Shown here: piece by piece, positions 28,801 through 36,273 of the stretch | Numbering within the stretch: position 1 is the first letter of the stretch | Layout of the letters: each line of letters begins with the position of its first letter | From: VRUE01 sp963728835 | GTDB taxonomy: Bacteria; Actinomycetota; Thermoleophilia; Solirubrobacterales; 70-9 | NCBI GenBank assembly: GCA_963728835.1 | Contig: CAVSKZ010000002.1 | Span: 1,178,001 to 1,242,000 of the forward strand | Direction of reading: 5' to 3' | Length of the DNA: 64,000 nucleotides | Translations under genes and position numbers: made by a program | The notes under the pieces: model-generated | The model's database searches: none | What the model was told of the DNA's origin: nothing | Seen by the model: only the letters and a program-made list of their open reading frames with translations

Positions 28801-29343
28801 GGTACCGGCACCGTTACCAGCGCTCCCAAAGGCATCGACTGCGGCTCGACCTGCGCCGCCAACTTCGACGTCGGCAAGAAGGTCACCCTCCTCGCCGCCG
28901 AAGGCGCGGGCTCGACCTTCGTCGGCTTCTCCGGCGCCTGCACCGGCACCGGTCCATGCAAGGTGACGATGTCGGAGGCCCGCAGCGTTACCGCCACCTT
29001 TGAGCTCAACGCAAATCCCACGCCCACGGACGGGCTCGTCGTGGTCGCCGGCACCGCCAAAGTGAAGGACGGCAAGGCTGCGCTGAGGGTGTTCTGCAAT
29101 GGGCCCTCGGCCTGCAAAGGCGAGCTGAAACTGGGGATGAGGGTCTCTGGGGGCAGCAAAGGGCGCAAGCGCTTCGTGACGATCGGCAAGGCCTCCTTCG
29201 ACCTCCAGCCCGGCGCTTCGACGGTGCTGCAGATCAAGCTCAGTCGCCGGGCGCTGACGGCGCTGGAGGGCCGCAAAGCCCTGGCGGCGAGGGTCGTCGG
29301 GACGGGCATTCACGCCCATGCGGTGCGCTTGAAGAACGTCTGA
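25861..29343 (+). CDS. giant secreted InlB B-repeat protein with near-identical tandem repeats
   Basis: A 1160-residue exported protein. After a signal peptide (ALAAATFILAFAFPALAAA) there are about twelve divergent InlB B-repeats. Repeats 4-8 (26698-28017) are 88-residue units of nearly identical sequence beginning EFTLTVNKAGTGTGTVQCK, with cysteines at QCK, GACAAK, SISCTG and GDCSF. The last ~105 residues are a different domain (VVVAGTAKVKDGKAALRV to HAVRLKNV) also present at the end of the gene at 32783. ATG 25861 follows GGAGGGGGAG. A probable stalk-like or adhesive surface protein whose length could vary by repeat recombination. No membrane anchor is visible. Confidence 0.75.
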   Translation: MQRAKQHRGRWVIPALAAATFILAFAFPALAAADFQLTVETNGTGTGTVKCSVEGGPVEACDAEYAEGTELALIPEAGASSEFIEFSGDCGPLACELLMDEAHTAIATFDLEPGAVEYPLTISKAGSGTGTVQCEVEGGPIGSCAAEYPEGTELTVLAEADLGSKFTGFSGACSGSSCELTMSAAKSVTATFDLEAAPEFALTVTKAGSGTGTVLCEAAEGPEACKAKYPEGTEVALLPTADSGSSFAGFSGACSGPTCTLTMDAAKSVTATFNAEATPEFTLTVNKAGTGTGTVQCKVGAGSPGACAAKYPSGTSLTLIATANGDSEFAGYSAGTGSISCTGTGDCSFTLNANSSVTATFNLKPVTEFTLTVNKAGTGTGTVQCKVGAGSPGACAAKYPSGTSLTLIATANGDSEFAGYSAGTGSISCTGTGDCSFTLNANSSVTATFNLKPVTEFTLTVNKAGTGTGTVQCKVGAGSPGACAAKYPSGTSLTLIATANGDSEFAGYSAGTGSISCTGTGDCSFTLNANSSVTATFNLKPVTEFTLTVNKAGTGTGTVQCKVGAGSPGACAAKYPSGTSLTLIATANGDSEFAGYSAGTGSISCTGTGDCSFTLNANSSVTATFNLKPVTEFTLTVNKAGTGTGTVQCKVGAGSPGACAAKYPSGTSLTLIATANGDSEFAGYSAGTGSISCTGTGDCSFTLNANSSVTATFNLKPVTEFTLTVNKAGTGTGTVQCKVGAGSPGACAAKYPSGTSLTLIATANGDSEFAGWSGSCSGTGSCALTMNAAKSVTATFNLKPVAEFTLTVNKAGTGTGTVKCKVGAGSPGACATKYPSGTALTLIAEASAGSEFAGWSGGGCSGTGSCALTMNADKTVTATFNLKPVAVEYALAIEKIGTGTGTVKSSPAGIDCGPVCEFDFADETKVTLTATPDEGSAFDHWTGSGCNKGTCVVTMSRARTVKAVFDAVGERTLTVSKAGTGTGTVTSAPKGIDCGSTCAANFDVGKKVTLLAAEGAGSTFVGFSGACTGTGPCKVTMSEARSVTATFELNANPTPTDGLVVVAGTAKVKDGKAALRVFCNGPSACKGELKLGMRVSGGSKGRKRFVTIGKASFDLQPGASTVLQIKLSRRALTALEGRKALAARVVGTGIHAHAVRLKNV
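26698..28017 (+). repeat. five 264-base coding tandem repeats
   Basis: Units begin at 26698, 26962, 27226, 27490 and 27754, each 264 bases (88 codons) and nearly identical even at third positions (differences such as TTGACC/CTGACC and GTGGGG/GTCGGG). A sixth, shorter hybrid unit starts at 28018. The even homogeneity indicates recent expansion or gene conversion. Confidence 0.9.
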
Positions 29344-29471
29344 CGCCGGCTGAAGCTGAAAGTTGCCCAAACGCACCGCGGTAACCCCCGGCCGTTAACC
29401 CATGCGTTCCAAAATAGGCTGCGCAGTTGTCCAGCCTGGTACAGATGCGTCCATGGAGCGCCGAGGGGGTG

Positions 29472-29492
29472 TACAATCGCGTTTACCTAAAC
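29472..29492 (+). promoter_or_regulatory. -10 box and candidate TetR operator
   Basis: TACAAT (29472-29477) is followed by the palindrome GTTTACCTAAAC (29481-29492; GTTTA/TAAAC with 2-base centre) at the expected transcription start of the TetR array. This is where an autorepressor would act. The -35 box is weak. Confidence 0.4.
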
Positions 29493-29522
29493 ACCGCTGT
29501 CTGCCGTTAGGAGCAACCCAAA

Positions 29523-30261
29523 ATGCCCTCCGCCCCCTCACCCGATAGCAGCACGTCGTTTGCCCAGACCAAGGACATCGGGGGCCTGCTCGAGCAGGAG
29601 CGGCTGCCGGCCGGGCGGGAGGCTCTGCTCGAGCCGCCCGTCGCCCACTCCCAGCGCGAACGCCTGCTCGTCGCGATGGCGAAGAGCGCCGCGGACAAAG
29701 GCTACGGCGCCACCACGATCGCCGACATCTGCACCGCCGCCGGCGTCTCCCGCGCGACCTTCTACGAGCTCTTCAAGGACAAGGAGGACTGCTTCCACGC
29801 CGCGATGGAGCTTTCACTTGCCGACGCGATGGGAATCATCGTCGCCGCCTACTCGCCGGACAAGCCCTGGGCGACGATGGTCCGCGACGCCACGGCGGGC
29901 TTCCTCGGGCTGCTGGCCAGCCGTCCCACATTCGCCCGCATGGCGCTGATCGAGGCCCCGGCCTCCGGTGGGCGCTCGTTCCAGGCTCTACGCCTCCGGC
30001 AAGCGGGTCCTGCAGTCCCTCCTCGAAAGGGGCCGGGACGACCCGGTGGAGGAAGAGGCGATCCCCTCGAGCGTCTCCCGCGCGGCGCTCTCGGCGGCCG
30101 AGTCGCTGATCGTCGGCCAGATCCTCTCCGGCAACACCTCGAGGCTGCCGGAGCTGCTGCCCGACATCGTCTACATCACCACCGTCCCCTACCTCGGCCA
30201 GGAGGAGGCTTTGCGCCAGTCCCGCGAGGCCGAGAGGTACATGACGGCGGCGGATAGCTGA
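29523..30261 (+). CDS. TetR-family regulator, frameshifted near 29966-29990
   Basis: About 245 residues if one surplus base is removed. The HTH (TTIADICTAAGVSRATFYEL) and FKDKEDCF lie near residues 70-100, after an unusually long 50-residue N-terminal arm. The frame breaks after LIEAPASGG: the C-terminal ligand domain continues in the +1 frame (LYASGKRVLQSLLERGRD to AERYMTAADS). Without the shift the protein ends in arginine/glycine-rich nonsense at 30257. ATG 29523 follows TTAGGAGC. First of four paralogous genes, with the next start 2 bases after the stop at 30261. Effector and targets unknown. Confidence 0.7.
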
Positions 30262-30262
30262 G

Positions 30263-30934
30263 GTGGGGCGGCAGGCAGGGCGCCCGAAACGCGAGCACTG
30301 GCGGCCGCCGCGGGGGCGGCACCGGCTGCCGGCGGAGGTGGTCGCGCGCTCCCAGCGGGAACGCCTGCTCGACGCCGTCCTCGTTGTGGTCGCGGAGAAG
30401 GGCTACGGACCGACCACCGTCGCCGACCTGACCAGGGAGGCGGGGATCTCGCGCACCACCTTCTACGAGATGTTCGAGGACAAGGAGTCCTGCTTCCTCG
30501 CCGCCTACGACAGCGCCGTCGACGTGCTCGTGCGGCGGATCTCCGCGGCCTTCGAAGCCGAGGAAGGCTGGCCCGCTCGCGTGCGCGCCGGGCTGGCGGT
30601 GCTGCTGGGATCGCTGGCGGCGGACCCTCCGCTGGCCCGCCTGGCGCTGGTCGACGTCGGCTCGGCGGGGCCGGCCGCGCAGCGCCGTTACCGGGCGGGG
30701 CTGCAGCGGATGACGCCTTTCTTCGACGAGGGCCGTGACTTCGCCCCCGACGGCCGCAGGCTGCCCGCGAACGTGTCGCGCATGGCGATCGGCGCCGTCA
30801 TCGGCCTGGTCGCCGACGAGATCGAGGCCGGGCGGGCCGATCGGCTGCCCGATCTCCTCCCGGAGGCCCTCTTCGCCGCCCTGGTCCCCTACCTCGGGCC
30901 CGCTGCCGCCGCCGGGGAGGCCGGGAAGGGATAA
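30263..30934 (+). CDS. TetR-family regulator
   Basis: A 223-residue one-component regulator. The HTH is TTVADLTREAGISRTTFYEM followed by FEDKESCFLAAYD (residues about 50-85), and the helical ligand domain ends LPDLLPEALFAALVPYLGP. It is intact, unlike its two flanking paralogues. A basic N-terminal arm (MGRQAGRPKREHWRPPRGR) could contact the minor groove. GTG 30263 lies two bases after the previous stop. The DKExCFxAAY signature is shared by all three HTH-bearing members of this array, indicating local duplication. Confidence 0.85.
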   Translation: MGRQAGRPKREHWRPPRGRHRLPAEVVARSQRERLLDAVLVVVAEKGYGPTTVADLTREAGISRTTFYEMFEDKESCFLAAYDSAVDVLVRRISAAFEAEEGWPARVRAGLAVLLGSLAADPPLARLALVDVGSAGPAAQRRYRAGLQRMTPFFDEGRDFAPDGRRLPANVSRMAIGAVIGLVADEIEAGRADRLPDLLPEALFAALVPYLGPAAAAGEAGKG

Positions 30935-30959
30935 ACCAAGTCGTACATAAAGCGCTATC

Positions 30960-31605
30960 ATGCCTAGACAAGCGAGTTTCCAGCTCAGCTCCCCTCCTTC
31001 CATGGCAGATCAGCTCGAAAGCCGCCGCGACCGCATCCTCACCGCGATGATCCGCATCGTCGGCCGCAAGGGCTACGACGCGACGGCGGTCGCAGACGTG
31101 ATCGAGGAGGCGGGCACCTCCCGGACGACCTTCTACAAGCACTTCGAGGACAAGCACGACTGCTTTCTCGCGGCCTACGACCGGATGGTCGAGCGGGTCT
31201 TCGCCACGGTCGTCGCCGAATGCGAAGGGGAGCAGCCCTGGCTTCCCCGGGTTCGCAAGGGGCTCACCACGCTGGTGGAGATCTTCTCGCGTGAGCCCGA
31301 GCTGGCGAGGACCGCGCTGGTCGAGGTGGCGGCGGCCGGCGCCGAGGCACGCCAGCGGCACTGGGATGCCGTCTCCCGCCTCACCGCGTATCTCGATACG
31401 GGGCGCAGGCTCGACGGCGGCGAGGATCTGCCGGAGCACACCTCGACGATGGCGGTCGGCGCCGTCTCCGGCCTGATCTTCGATGAGCTGGTGGCTGGGC
31501 GGACCGAGCAGACTCCCCGAGCTCATGCCCGACCTCCTCTTCGCGATGCTCGTCCCCTACATAGGGCCGACGGCCGCGGCCGAGGAAATGCGCCGCGCCG
31601 CCTAG
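30960..31605 (+). CDS. TetR-family regulator, frameshifted near 31511
   Basis: About 214 residues if a surplus base near 31511 is removed. The HTH is ATAVADVIEEAGTSRTTFYK followed by HFEDKHDCFLAAYD. The C-terminal domain is normal up to ELVAGRTEQ. Then ACTCCCCGAGCTC puts the frame out, whereas removing the A gives LPELMPDLLFAMLVPYIGP and a stop at 31603-31605, matching the paralogue at 30263. ATG 30960 is used; ATG 31002 is a possible alternative closer to the HTH. Part of the four-gene TetR array. Confidence 0.7.
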
Positions 31606-31701
31606 CGGCGATTGCTGGAAGCACCGGACCACCTGGGCAGACACCAATGTTTATAGTGCGCGGCAGTTCTTCCCCTTCCGCGAGACGGCCCAGGCAGGCA
31701 G

Positions 31702-32169
31702 GTGCCCGAGAGTTCCTCACACGACGATTTCCCACGGGCCTTCGAGGCCGCTTTCGCGCGACTGCAGGTCGTGGTCGAGGAGGCATACGTGTCCCAGGCC
31801 GAGTGGCCCGACCAGGTGGCCGCGGCAATTCGTGCCGGGTTTGAGTTCGCGGCTTCCAATCCCGATGCCGCCGACCTCCTGACCAACCGGGCACTTGCCC
31901 ACGGCAGAGACGGGATCGCCCGCTACCAGCGGTTTCTCGCCTTCGCGGCCGGCCTGCTTTTGCCGGGCCGCAAGTACAGGTCCGGCGGCGAGATGTTGCC
32001 CGAGATCGTCGAGCACTCCGTGGCTGGCGGGCTGATCATGCTCGTCGCCCAGCGGGTCGACCGGGGACGTGCCGGCGAACTGCCGGATCTGGCCCCCGAT
32101 GCGATCCAGTTCGCCCTGACGCCATATCTCGGCGTCGAGAGGGCTCAGCGGGTAGCCGCCGCGCAATAG
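31702..32169 (+). CDS. TetR-like C-terminal domain without HTH
   Basis: A 155-residue protein that aligns by eye with the ligand-binding half of the upstream TetR genes (WPDQVAAAIRAGFEF, MLPEIVEHSVAGGLIMLVAQ, RAGELPDLAPDAIQFALTPYLG). It has no N-terminal helix-turn-helix and none is found in the 96 bases upstream in any frame. It could form mixed dimers with the neighbouring regulators and modulate them, or be a decayed paralogue. GTG 31702 is the first start in frame. Confidence 0.6.
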   Translation: MPESSSHDDFPRAFEAAFARLQVVVEEAYVSQAEWPDQVAAAIRAGFEFAASNPDAADLLTNRALAHGRDGIARYQRFLAFAAGLLLPGRKYRSGGEMLPEIVEHSVAGGLIMLVAQRVDRGRAGELPDLAPDAIQFALTPYLGVERAQRVAAAQ

Positions 32170-32271
32170 CGGATCGCGTCGGTCCGGCGTGGGAGAGGCG
32201 GCACGTTCTCGTCTTGTTCGGTGCGTCTCGGAGCCCGAGCATCGGCCTCAAACCTACGAAGAGGAGGCTTC

Positions 32272-32520
32272 ATGCTTTATGCGCTGATGGGGTTCATGCA
32301 CGCTGCCGTCGAGGCGAGGCTTCGAGCGATCCGCTCGCTGGCGGCGGGCGAGCGGGGGCAGGGAACGGTCGAGTACGTCGGCCTGATCCTGCTCGTATCG
32401 CTGCTGATGGTCGGGATGGTCGCGGCGATGAAGGGATTCAACGGGAAACAGGGAACTGAGTTGGCCGACGTGATCGTCGACAAGATCAAGCAGGCAGTGG
32501 ACAGGGTGGCGTTTAAATGA
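32272..32520 (+). CDS. Flp/Tad-type minor pilin-like small protein
   Basis: An 82-residue protein with the class III prepilin look: a basic leader ending GERGQGTVEYVGLILLVSLL, where processing would occur before QGTVEY, then a single hydrophobic helix (VGLILLVSLLMVGMVAAM) and a short polar tail. The G(Q)GxxxEY pattern is typical of Flp pilins and TadE-like proteins. ATG 32272 follows GAGGAGGCTT. No Tad/Flp secretion ATPase, TadB/C or prepilin peptidase is in the window, so it is an orphan here. Alternative: a small membrane protein of unrelated function. Confidence 0.6.
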   Translation: MLYALMGFMHAAVEARLRAIRSLAAGERGQGTVEYVGLILLVSLLMVGMVAAMKGFNGKQGTELADVIVDKIKQAVDRVAFK

Positions 32521-32525
32521 AATTC

Positions 32526-32555
32526 TTGACTATTCAGGGGCGGTGAGCTTATGCT
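32526..32555 (+). promoter_or_regulatory. sigma-70-type promoter
   Basis: TTGACT (32526-32531), 18-base spacer, TATGCT (32550-32555). It starts transcription about 220 bases before the acidic InlB-repeat gene, so a structured leader or separate small RNA is expected. Confidence 0.55.
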
Positions 32556-32561
32556 GCGGCC

Positions 32562-32700
32562 AAGCTCGGGCGCGTCGCATGGATTTGACGCCAGGGCTAC
32601 CCCAGTGGGAGGAAGGACCGCGGACTCCGCGGTCCTTCCGCATCAAGGGCCATTTCCCGGTGATTGCACGTCCCTTGTCGGGGGTAAATGGCCGAATGTT
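32562..32700 (+). other. structured leader or small-RNA candidate
   Basis: Downstream of the promoter at 32526 come three stems: GCGTC/GACGC near 32572-32591; a perfect 14-base inverted repeat with a single-base centre at 32610-32638; and GGCCATTT (32648-32655) pairing with AAATGGCC (32685-32692) across a 29-base interior. No long frame is present. The fold is not one I recognise. A T-run (GATTTTT, about 32709-32715) follows. Confidence 0.4.
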
Positions 32701-32782
32701 CCCCTCGTGATTTTTCCGCAACTTTCTTGGTTAGACTGCTGTTTTTCTAGATACAGACCAGACCCCCACTCGGAGGCATCCC

Positions 32783-35485
32783 TTGAGAAAATTCAGTTCG
32801 CACCACGCCGCTGACCGCAATGGCAGGCCGCCTTCGAGCTTCCGTCTGGTCCTACTCGTCTTGGCCGCCGCCGGCTTCCTTCTCGTTCCGGCCAGCCAGG
32901 CGGCGGCAGTCGACTTCCCCCTGAACATCACGACCGACGGCAGCGGCGAAGGCACGGTCGAATGCGACGAAGGCGGCGGGCCGGAAACCTGCGAAGACGA
33001 ATACGAAGAGGGAACCGAACTGACCCTGATCGCGGAACCTGAAGCGGGCTCGGAATTCGTCGAATTCTACGGCGACTGCGGTCCTGCCGAATGCGAACTG
33101 ACGATGGACGAAGAACACAGCGTCACGGCCACCTTCGAAGCCGAAGAAGAATTTTTCCCGCTCGTGGTCGAAACGGCGGGTGGCGGCACGGGCACGGTCG
33201 AATGCGAAGTGGAAGCCGGCCCCGAACCCTGCGAGGAAGAATACCTCGAAGGTACCGAACTAAGTCTTGTTGCCGAAGCGGACCCGGGTTCCGAATTCGT
33301 CGAATGGATAGGCGATTGCGGCCCCGCAAGCTGCGACCTGACGATGGACGCCGAACACGAAGTCATCGCGCTGTTCGAACTCGAACCCCAAGAATTCGAA
33401 CTTACGATCACCGAAGCCGGCAGCGGCTCGGGCACGGTCGAATGCGAAGCTGAAGAAGGTCCCGAAGAATGTCAGGAAACGTACCCCGAAGGTACCGAAC
33501 TGGTACTGATTGCGGATCCCGACCCGGGATCGGAATTCGAATTCTCCGGCGATTGCGGTCCATTGGTATGCGAATTGGTCATGGACCAAGACCGCGAAGT
33601 GACCGTTACCTTTGAAGAAGAAGGGGGGGAACGGGAACTTGACATCAACATCGTCGGCGAAGGCGATGTTGAATGCGAAGTGGAAGCCGGCCCCGAACCC
33701 TGCGACCCCGAATACGAGGCGGGCACCGAACTGACCCTGATCGCTGTTCCCGACGAAGACTTCGAATTCGCCGGCTTCAGCGGCGGCACCGGCTCGATCA
33801 GCTGCACGGGCACCTCGCCCTGTTCCTTCACGCTCAACGCCAACAGCTCGGTGACGGCGACCTTCGAGGCCGAAGAAGACGAATCCACGCTGACGGTCAA
33901 CACCGCCGGCACGGGCAGCGGCACCGTCCAGTGCAAATTCAACGGCGGCTCGGCCGGTGCCTGCAACGGCTCCAAACCCAACGGCACGACAGTCGAAGTC
34001 ATCGCCACCGCAAATGCCGGCTCTGAATTCGCCGGCTTCAGCTCTGGGACCGGTTCGGCGTCTGCTTGCTCGACGTCCCCCTGCAGCTTCACGCTGAACG
34101 CCAACAGCTCGGTCACGGCGACGTTCACGCTGATCCCGCGCACGCTGACGGTCAACACCGCCGGCACGGGCGGCGGCACCGTCCAGTGCAAATTCAACGG
34201 CGGCTCGGCGGGTGCTTGCACGAGCCCGCAGCCGAACGGCACCAGCGTCGAAATCATCGCCACCGCAAACGGTGGCTCGACTTTCGCCGGCTTCAGCGGC
34301 GGCACGGGCTCGGCATCGAGCTGCTCGACCTCGCCCTGCTCCTTCACGATCACCGCGAACAGCGCGGTGACGGCGACGTTCAACCTCGAATCGACGCCGG
34401 AATCCACGCTGACCGTCACCACCGCCGGCACCGGCAGTGGCACGGTCCAGTGCAAATTCAACGGCGGGTCGGCCGGTGCATGCAACGGCTCCAAACCCAA
34501 CGGCACGACGGTCGAAGTCATCGCCGCCGCCAATTCCGGCTCGAGCTTTGCCGGCTTCAGCGGCGGCACAGGCTCGGCGTCCGCCTGCTCGACGTCCCCG
34601 TGCAGCTTCACGCTGAACGCCAACAGCTCGGTCACGGCGACGTTCACGCTGATCCCCCGCACGCTCTCCGTGACCCCTGCGGGCTCCGGCAGCGGCACCG
34701 TCCAGTGCAAATTCAACGGCGGCGCGGCGGGCGCATGCACGAGCCCGCAGCCGAACGGGACGACGGTTCAGATCATCGCCACCGCCAATGCCGGCTCTGA
34801 ATTCGCCGGCTTCAGCGGCGGGACCGGCTCGGCGAGCAGCTGCTCGACCTCGCCCTGCTCATTCACGATCACCGCGAACAGCGCGGTGACGGCGACGTTC
34901 AACCTCACGCCCGTGGTCGAAGAATTCGCTCTGACGGTCAACAAAGCAGGCACGGGCACGGGCTCGGTCACCTGCGACGGCGGTGCCTGCGCGGCGAAAT
35001 ACGTCAAAGGCACCAAAGTCGCCCTCGCGGCCTCGGCGGCCTCGGGCTCGACCTTCTCCGGCTGGTCGGGAGGAGGGTGCTCCGGGACCGGTGGCTGCAC
35101 GGTGACGATCGAAGCCGACACCACGGTGACGGCGACCTTCACCGCCGACCCGACGCCTCCTCCGCCCACCGAAGGCAAGGTCAAGGCTGCGGGGACCGCT
35201 CCGGTCAAGAGCGGCAAGGCAAACCTCAAGCTCACCTGCACCGGTGGGCCCTGCAAAGGCACCCTGAAGCTCAAAGCCAAGGTCAAGCAGGGCAACAAGA
35301 TCAAGAATCTCGTGATCGGAAAGGCGTCCTTCAGCCTCGCCGAGGGCGCCACTGCGACGCTCAAGGTCAAGCTCTCGGGTCCGGCCAAGCAGGAACTGGC
35401 CAAGGGCAAGACCGTGAAGGCAACGACCTCCGGTACCGGCGTCACGAGCTCGAAAGTCAAGCTCAAGCCGCCGAAGAAGAAATAA
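32783..35485 (+). CDS. acidic secreted InlB B-repeat protein
   Basis: A 900-residue exported protein. The signal peptide LVLLVLAAAGFLLVPASQAA is followed by about ten divergent InlB B-repeats. The first four are extremely acidic (ECDEGGGPETCEDEYEEG, SEFVEFYGDCGPAECELTM). The later ones have a neutral serine/threonine-rich form (TVQCKFNGGSAGAC, SACSTSPCSFTLNANSSVTA). The final ~100 residues (VKAAGTAPVKSGKANLKL to KVKLKPPKKK) share a domain with the gene at 25861 and are lysine-rich, giving a strongly charge-polarised molecule. TTG 32783 follows CGGAGGCATCCC. Probable surface or matrix protein; no anchor seen. Confidence 0.75.
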   Translation: MRKFSSHHAADRNGRPPSSFRLVLLVLAAAGFLLVPASQAAAVDFPLNITTDGSGEGTVECDEGGGPETCEDEYEEGTELTLIAEPEAGSEFVEFYGDCGPAECELTMDEEHSVTATFEAEEEFFPLVVETAGGGTGTVECEVEAGPEPCEEEYLEGTELSLVAEADPGSEFVEWIGDCGPASCDLTMDAEHEVIALFELEPQEFELTITEAGSGSGTVECEAEEGPEECQETYPEGTELVLIADPDPGSEFEFSGDCGPLVCELVMDQDREVTVTFEEEGGERELDINIVGEGDVECEVEAGPEPCDPEYEAGTELTLIAVPDEDFEFAGFSGGTGSISCTGTSPCSFTLNANSSVTATFEAEEDESTLTVNTAGTGSGTVQCKFNGGSAGACNGSKPNGTTVEVIATANAGSEFAGFSSGTGSASACSTSPCSFTLNANSSVTATFTLIPRTLTVNTAGTGGGTVQCKFNGGSAGACTSPQPNGTSVEIIATANGGSTFAGFSGGTGSASSCSTSPCSFTITANSAVTATFNLESTPESTLTVTTAGTGSGTVQCKFNGGSAGACNGSKPNGTTVEVIAAANSGSSFAGFSGGTGSASACSTSPCSFTLNANSSVTATFTLIPRTLSVTPAGSGSGTVQCKFNGGAAGACTSPQPNGTTVQIIATANAGSEFAGFSGGTGSASSCSTSPCSFTITANSAVTATFNLTPVVEEFALTVNKAGTGTGSVTCDGGACAAKYVKGTKVALAASAASGSTFSGWSGGGCSGTGGCTVTIEADTTVTATFTADPTPPPPTEGKVKAAGTAPVKSGKANLKLTCTGGPCKGTLKLKAKVKQGNKIKNLVIGKASFSLAEGATATLKVKLSGPAKQELAKGKTVKATTSGTGVTSSKVKLKPPKKK

Positions 35486-35524
35486 GCAGCGCGGGAGGGG
35501 TCTAGGGCTTCTCGAGATAAGCCC

Positions 35525-35530
35525 TAGACT
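35525..35530 (+). promoter_or_regulatory. -10 box TAGACT, leaderless rph mRNA
   Basis: TAGACT ends 8 bases before ATG 35539, with no ribosome-binding site. The sequence just upstream (TAGGGCTTCTCGAGATAAGCCCTA) pairs with itself and may terminate the InlB-repeat gene. Confidence 0.4.
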
Positions 35531-35538
35531 CGCGCCCC

Positions 35539-36267
35539 ATGCCAGCCTCACGCAGTTACGACCGGGCACCGGCCGACATCCGGCCGGTGTCCATCGACCC
35601 GGGATACGTCGAGACCGCTGACGGCTCGGCGCTGATCTCGCTGGGCAGGACCAGGGTGATCTGCACCGCTTCTGTCGACCGCTCCGTGCCGCGCTGGATG
35701 CAGGGCAGGGGCAAAGGCTGGGTGACGGCGGAGTACGCGATGCTGCCGGCCTCCACCGGCGATCGAAAGACGCGCGACGTGGTCAAGGGCAAGCAGGACG
35801 GGCGCGGAGTCGAGATCCAGCGCCTGATCGGGCGCTCGCTGCGCGTCGTGGTCGATTTCAAGGCGCTCGGCGAACGCAGCGTCTACGTCGACTGCGACGT
35901 ACTCCAGGCCGACGGGGGGACCCGCTGCGCGGCGATCACCGGCGGCTACGTCGCCCTGCGCCTGGCTTGTCAAAAGCTGCTCGAGGCCGGCGAGATCGAG
36001 GCCCTCCCGCTGACCGGCTCGATCGCCGCGATAAGCGTCGGAATGGTCGGCGGGCGGGCGCTCTGCGACCTCGACTACGGCGAGGACTCCGGTGCCGAAG
36101 TCGACGCCAACGTCGTGATGACCGGCGAGGGCGGGCTGGTGGAGGTGCAGGCGACGGCGGAGCAGACCCCGCTCTCCCGGGCCTCGCTGGACGAGTTGCT
36201 CGGCCTCGCCGAGATGGGGATCTCCCGTCTGCGCCAGGTGCAGGAGAAGGTCGTCGGCGAGGGGTAG
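35539..36267 (+). CDS. rph: ribonuclease PH
   Basis: Phosphorolytic 3'-5' exoribonuclease that trims tRNA 3' ends, 242 residues, the normal length. Hallmarks: SYDRAPADIRPVSIDPGYVE at the start, GRTRVICTASVD, GWVTAEYAMLPASTGDR, EIQRLIGRSLR with the phosphate-binding arginines, DCDVLQADGGTRCAAITG, and VDANVVMTGEGGLVEVQATAE. ATG 35539 has a TAGACT box 8 bases upstream. It is followed six bases later by the XTP/dITP pyrophosphatase gene, the usual bacterial pairing, so both are probably one operon with the CDF gene. Confidence 0.96.
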   Translation: MPASRSYDRAPADIRPVSIDPGYVETADGSALISLGRTRVICTASVDRSVPRWMQGRGKGWVTAEYAMLPASTGDRKTRDVVKGKQDGRGVEIQRLIGRSLRVVVDFKALGERSVYVDCDVLQADGGTRCAAITGGYVALRLACQKLLEAGEIEALPLTGSIAAISVGMVGGRALCDLDYGEDSGAEVDANVVMTGEGGLVEVQATAEQTPLSRASLDELLGLAEMGISRLRQVQEKVVGEG

Positions 36268-36273
36268 CTCCGC

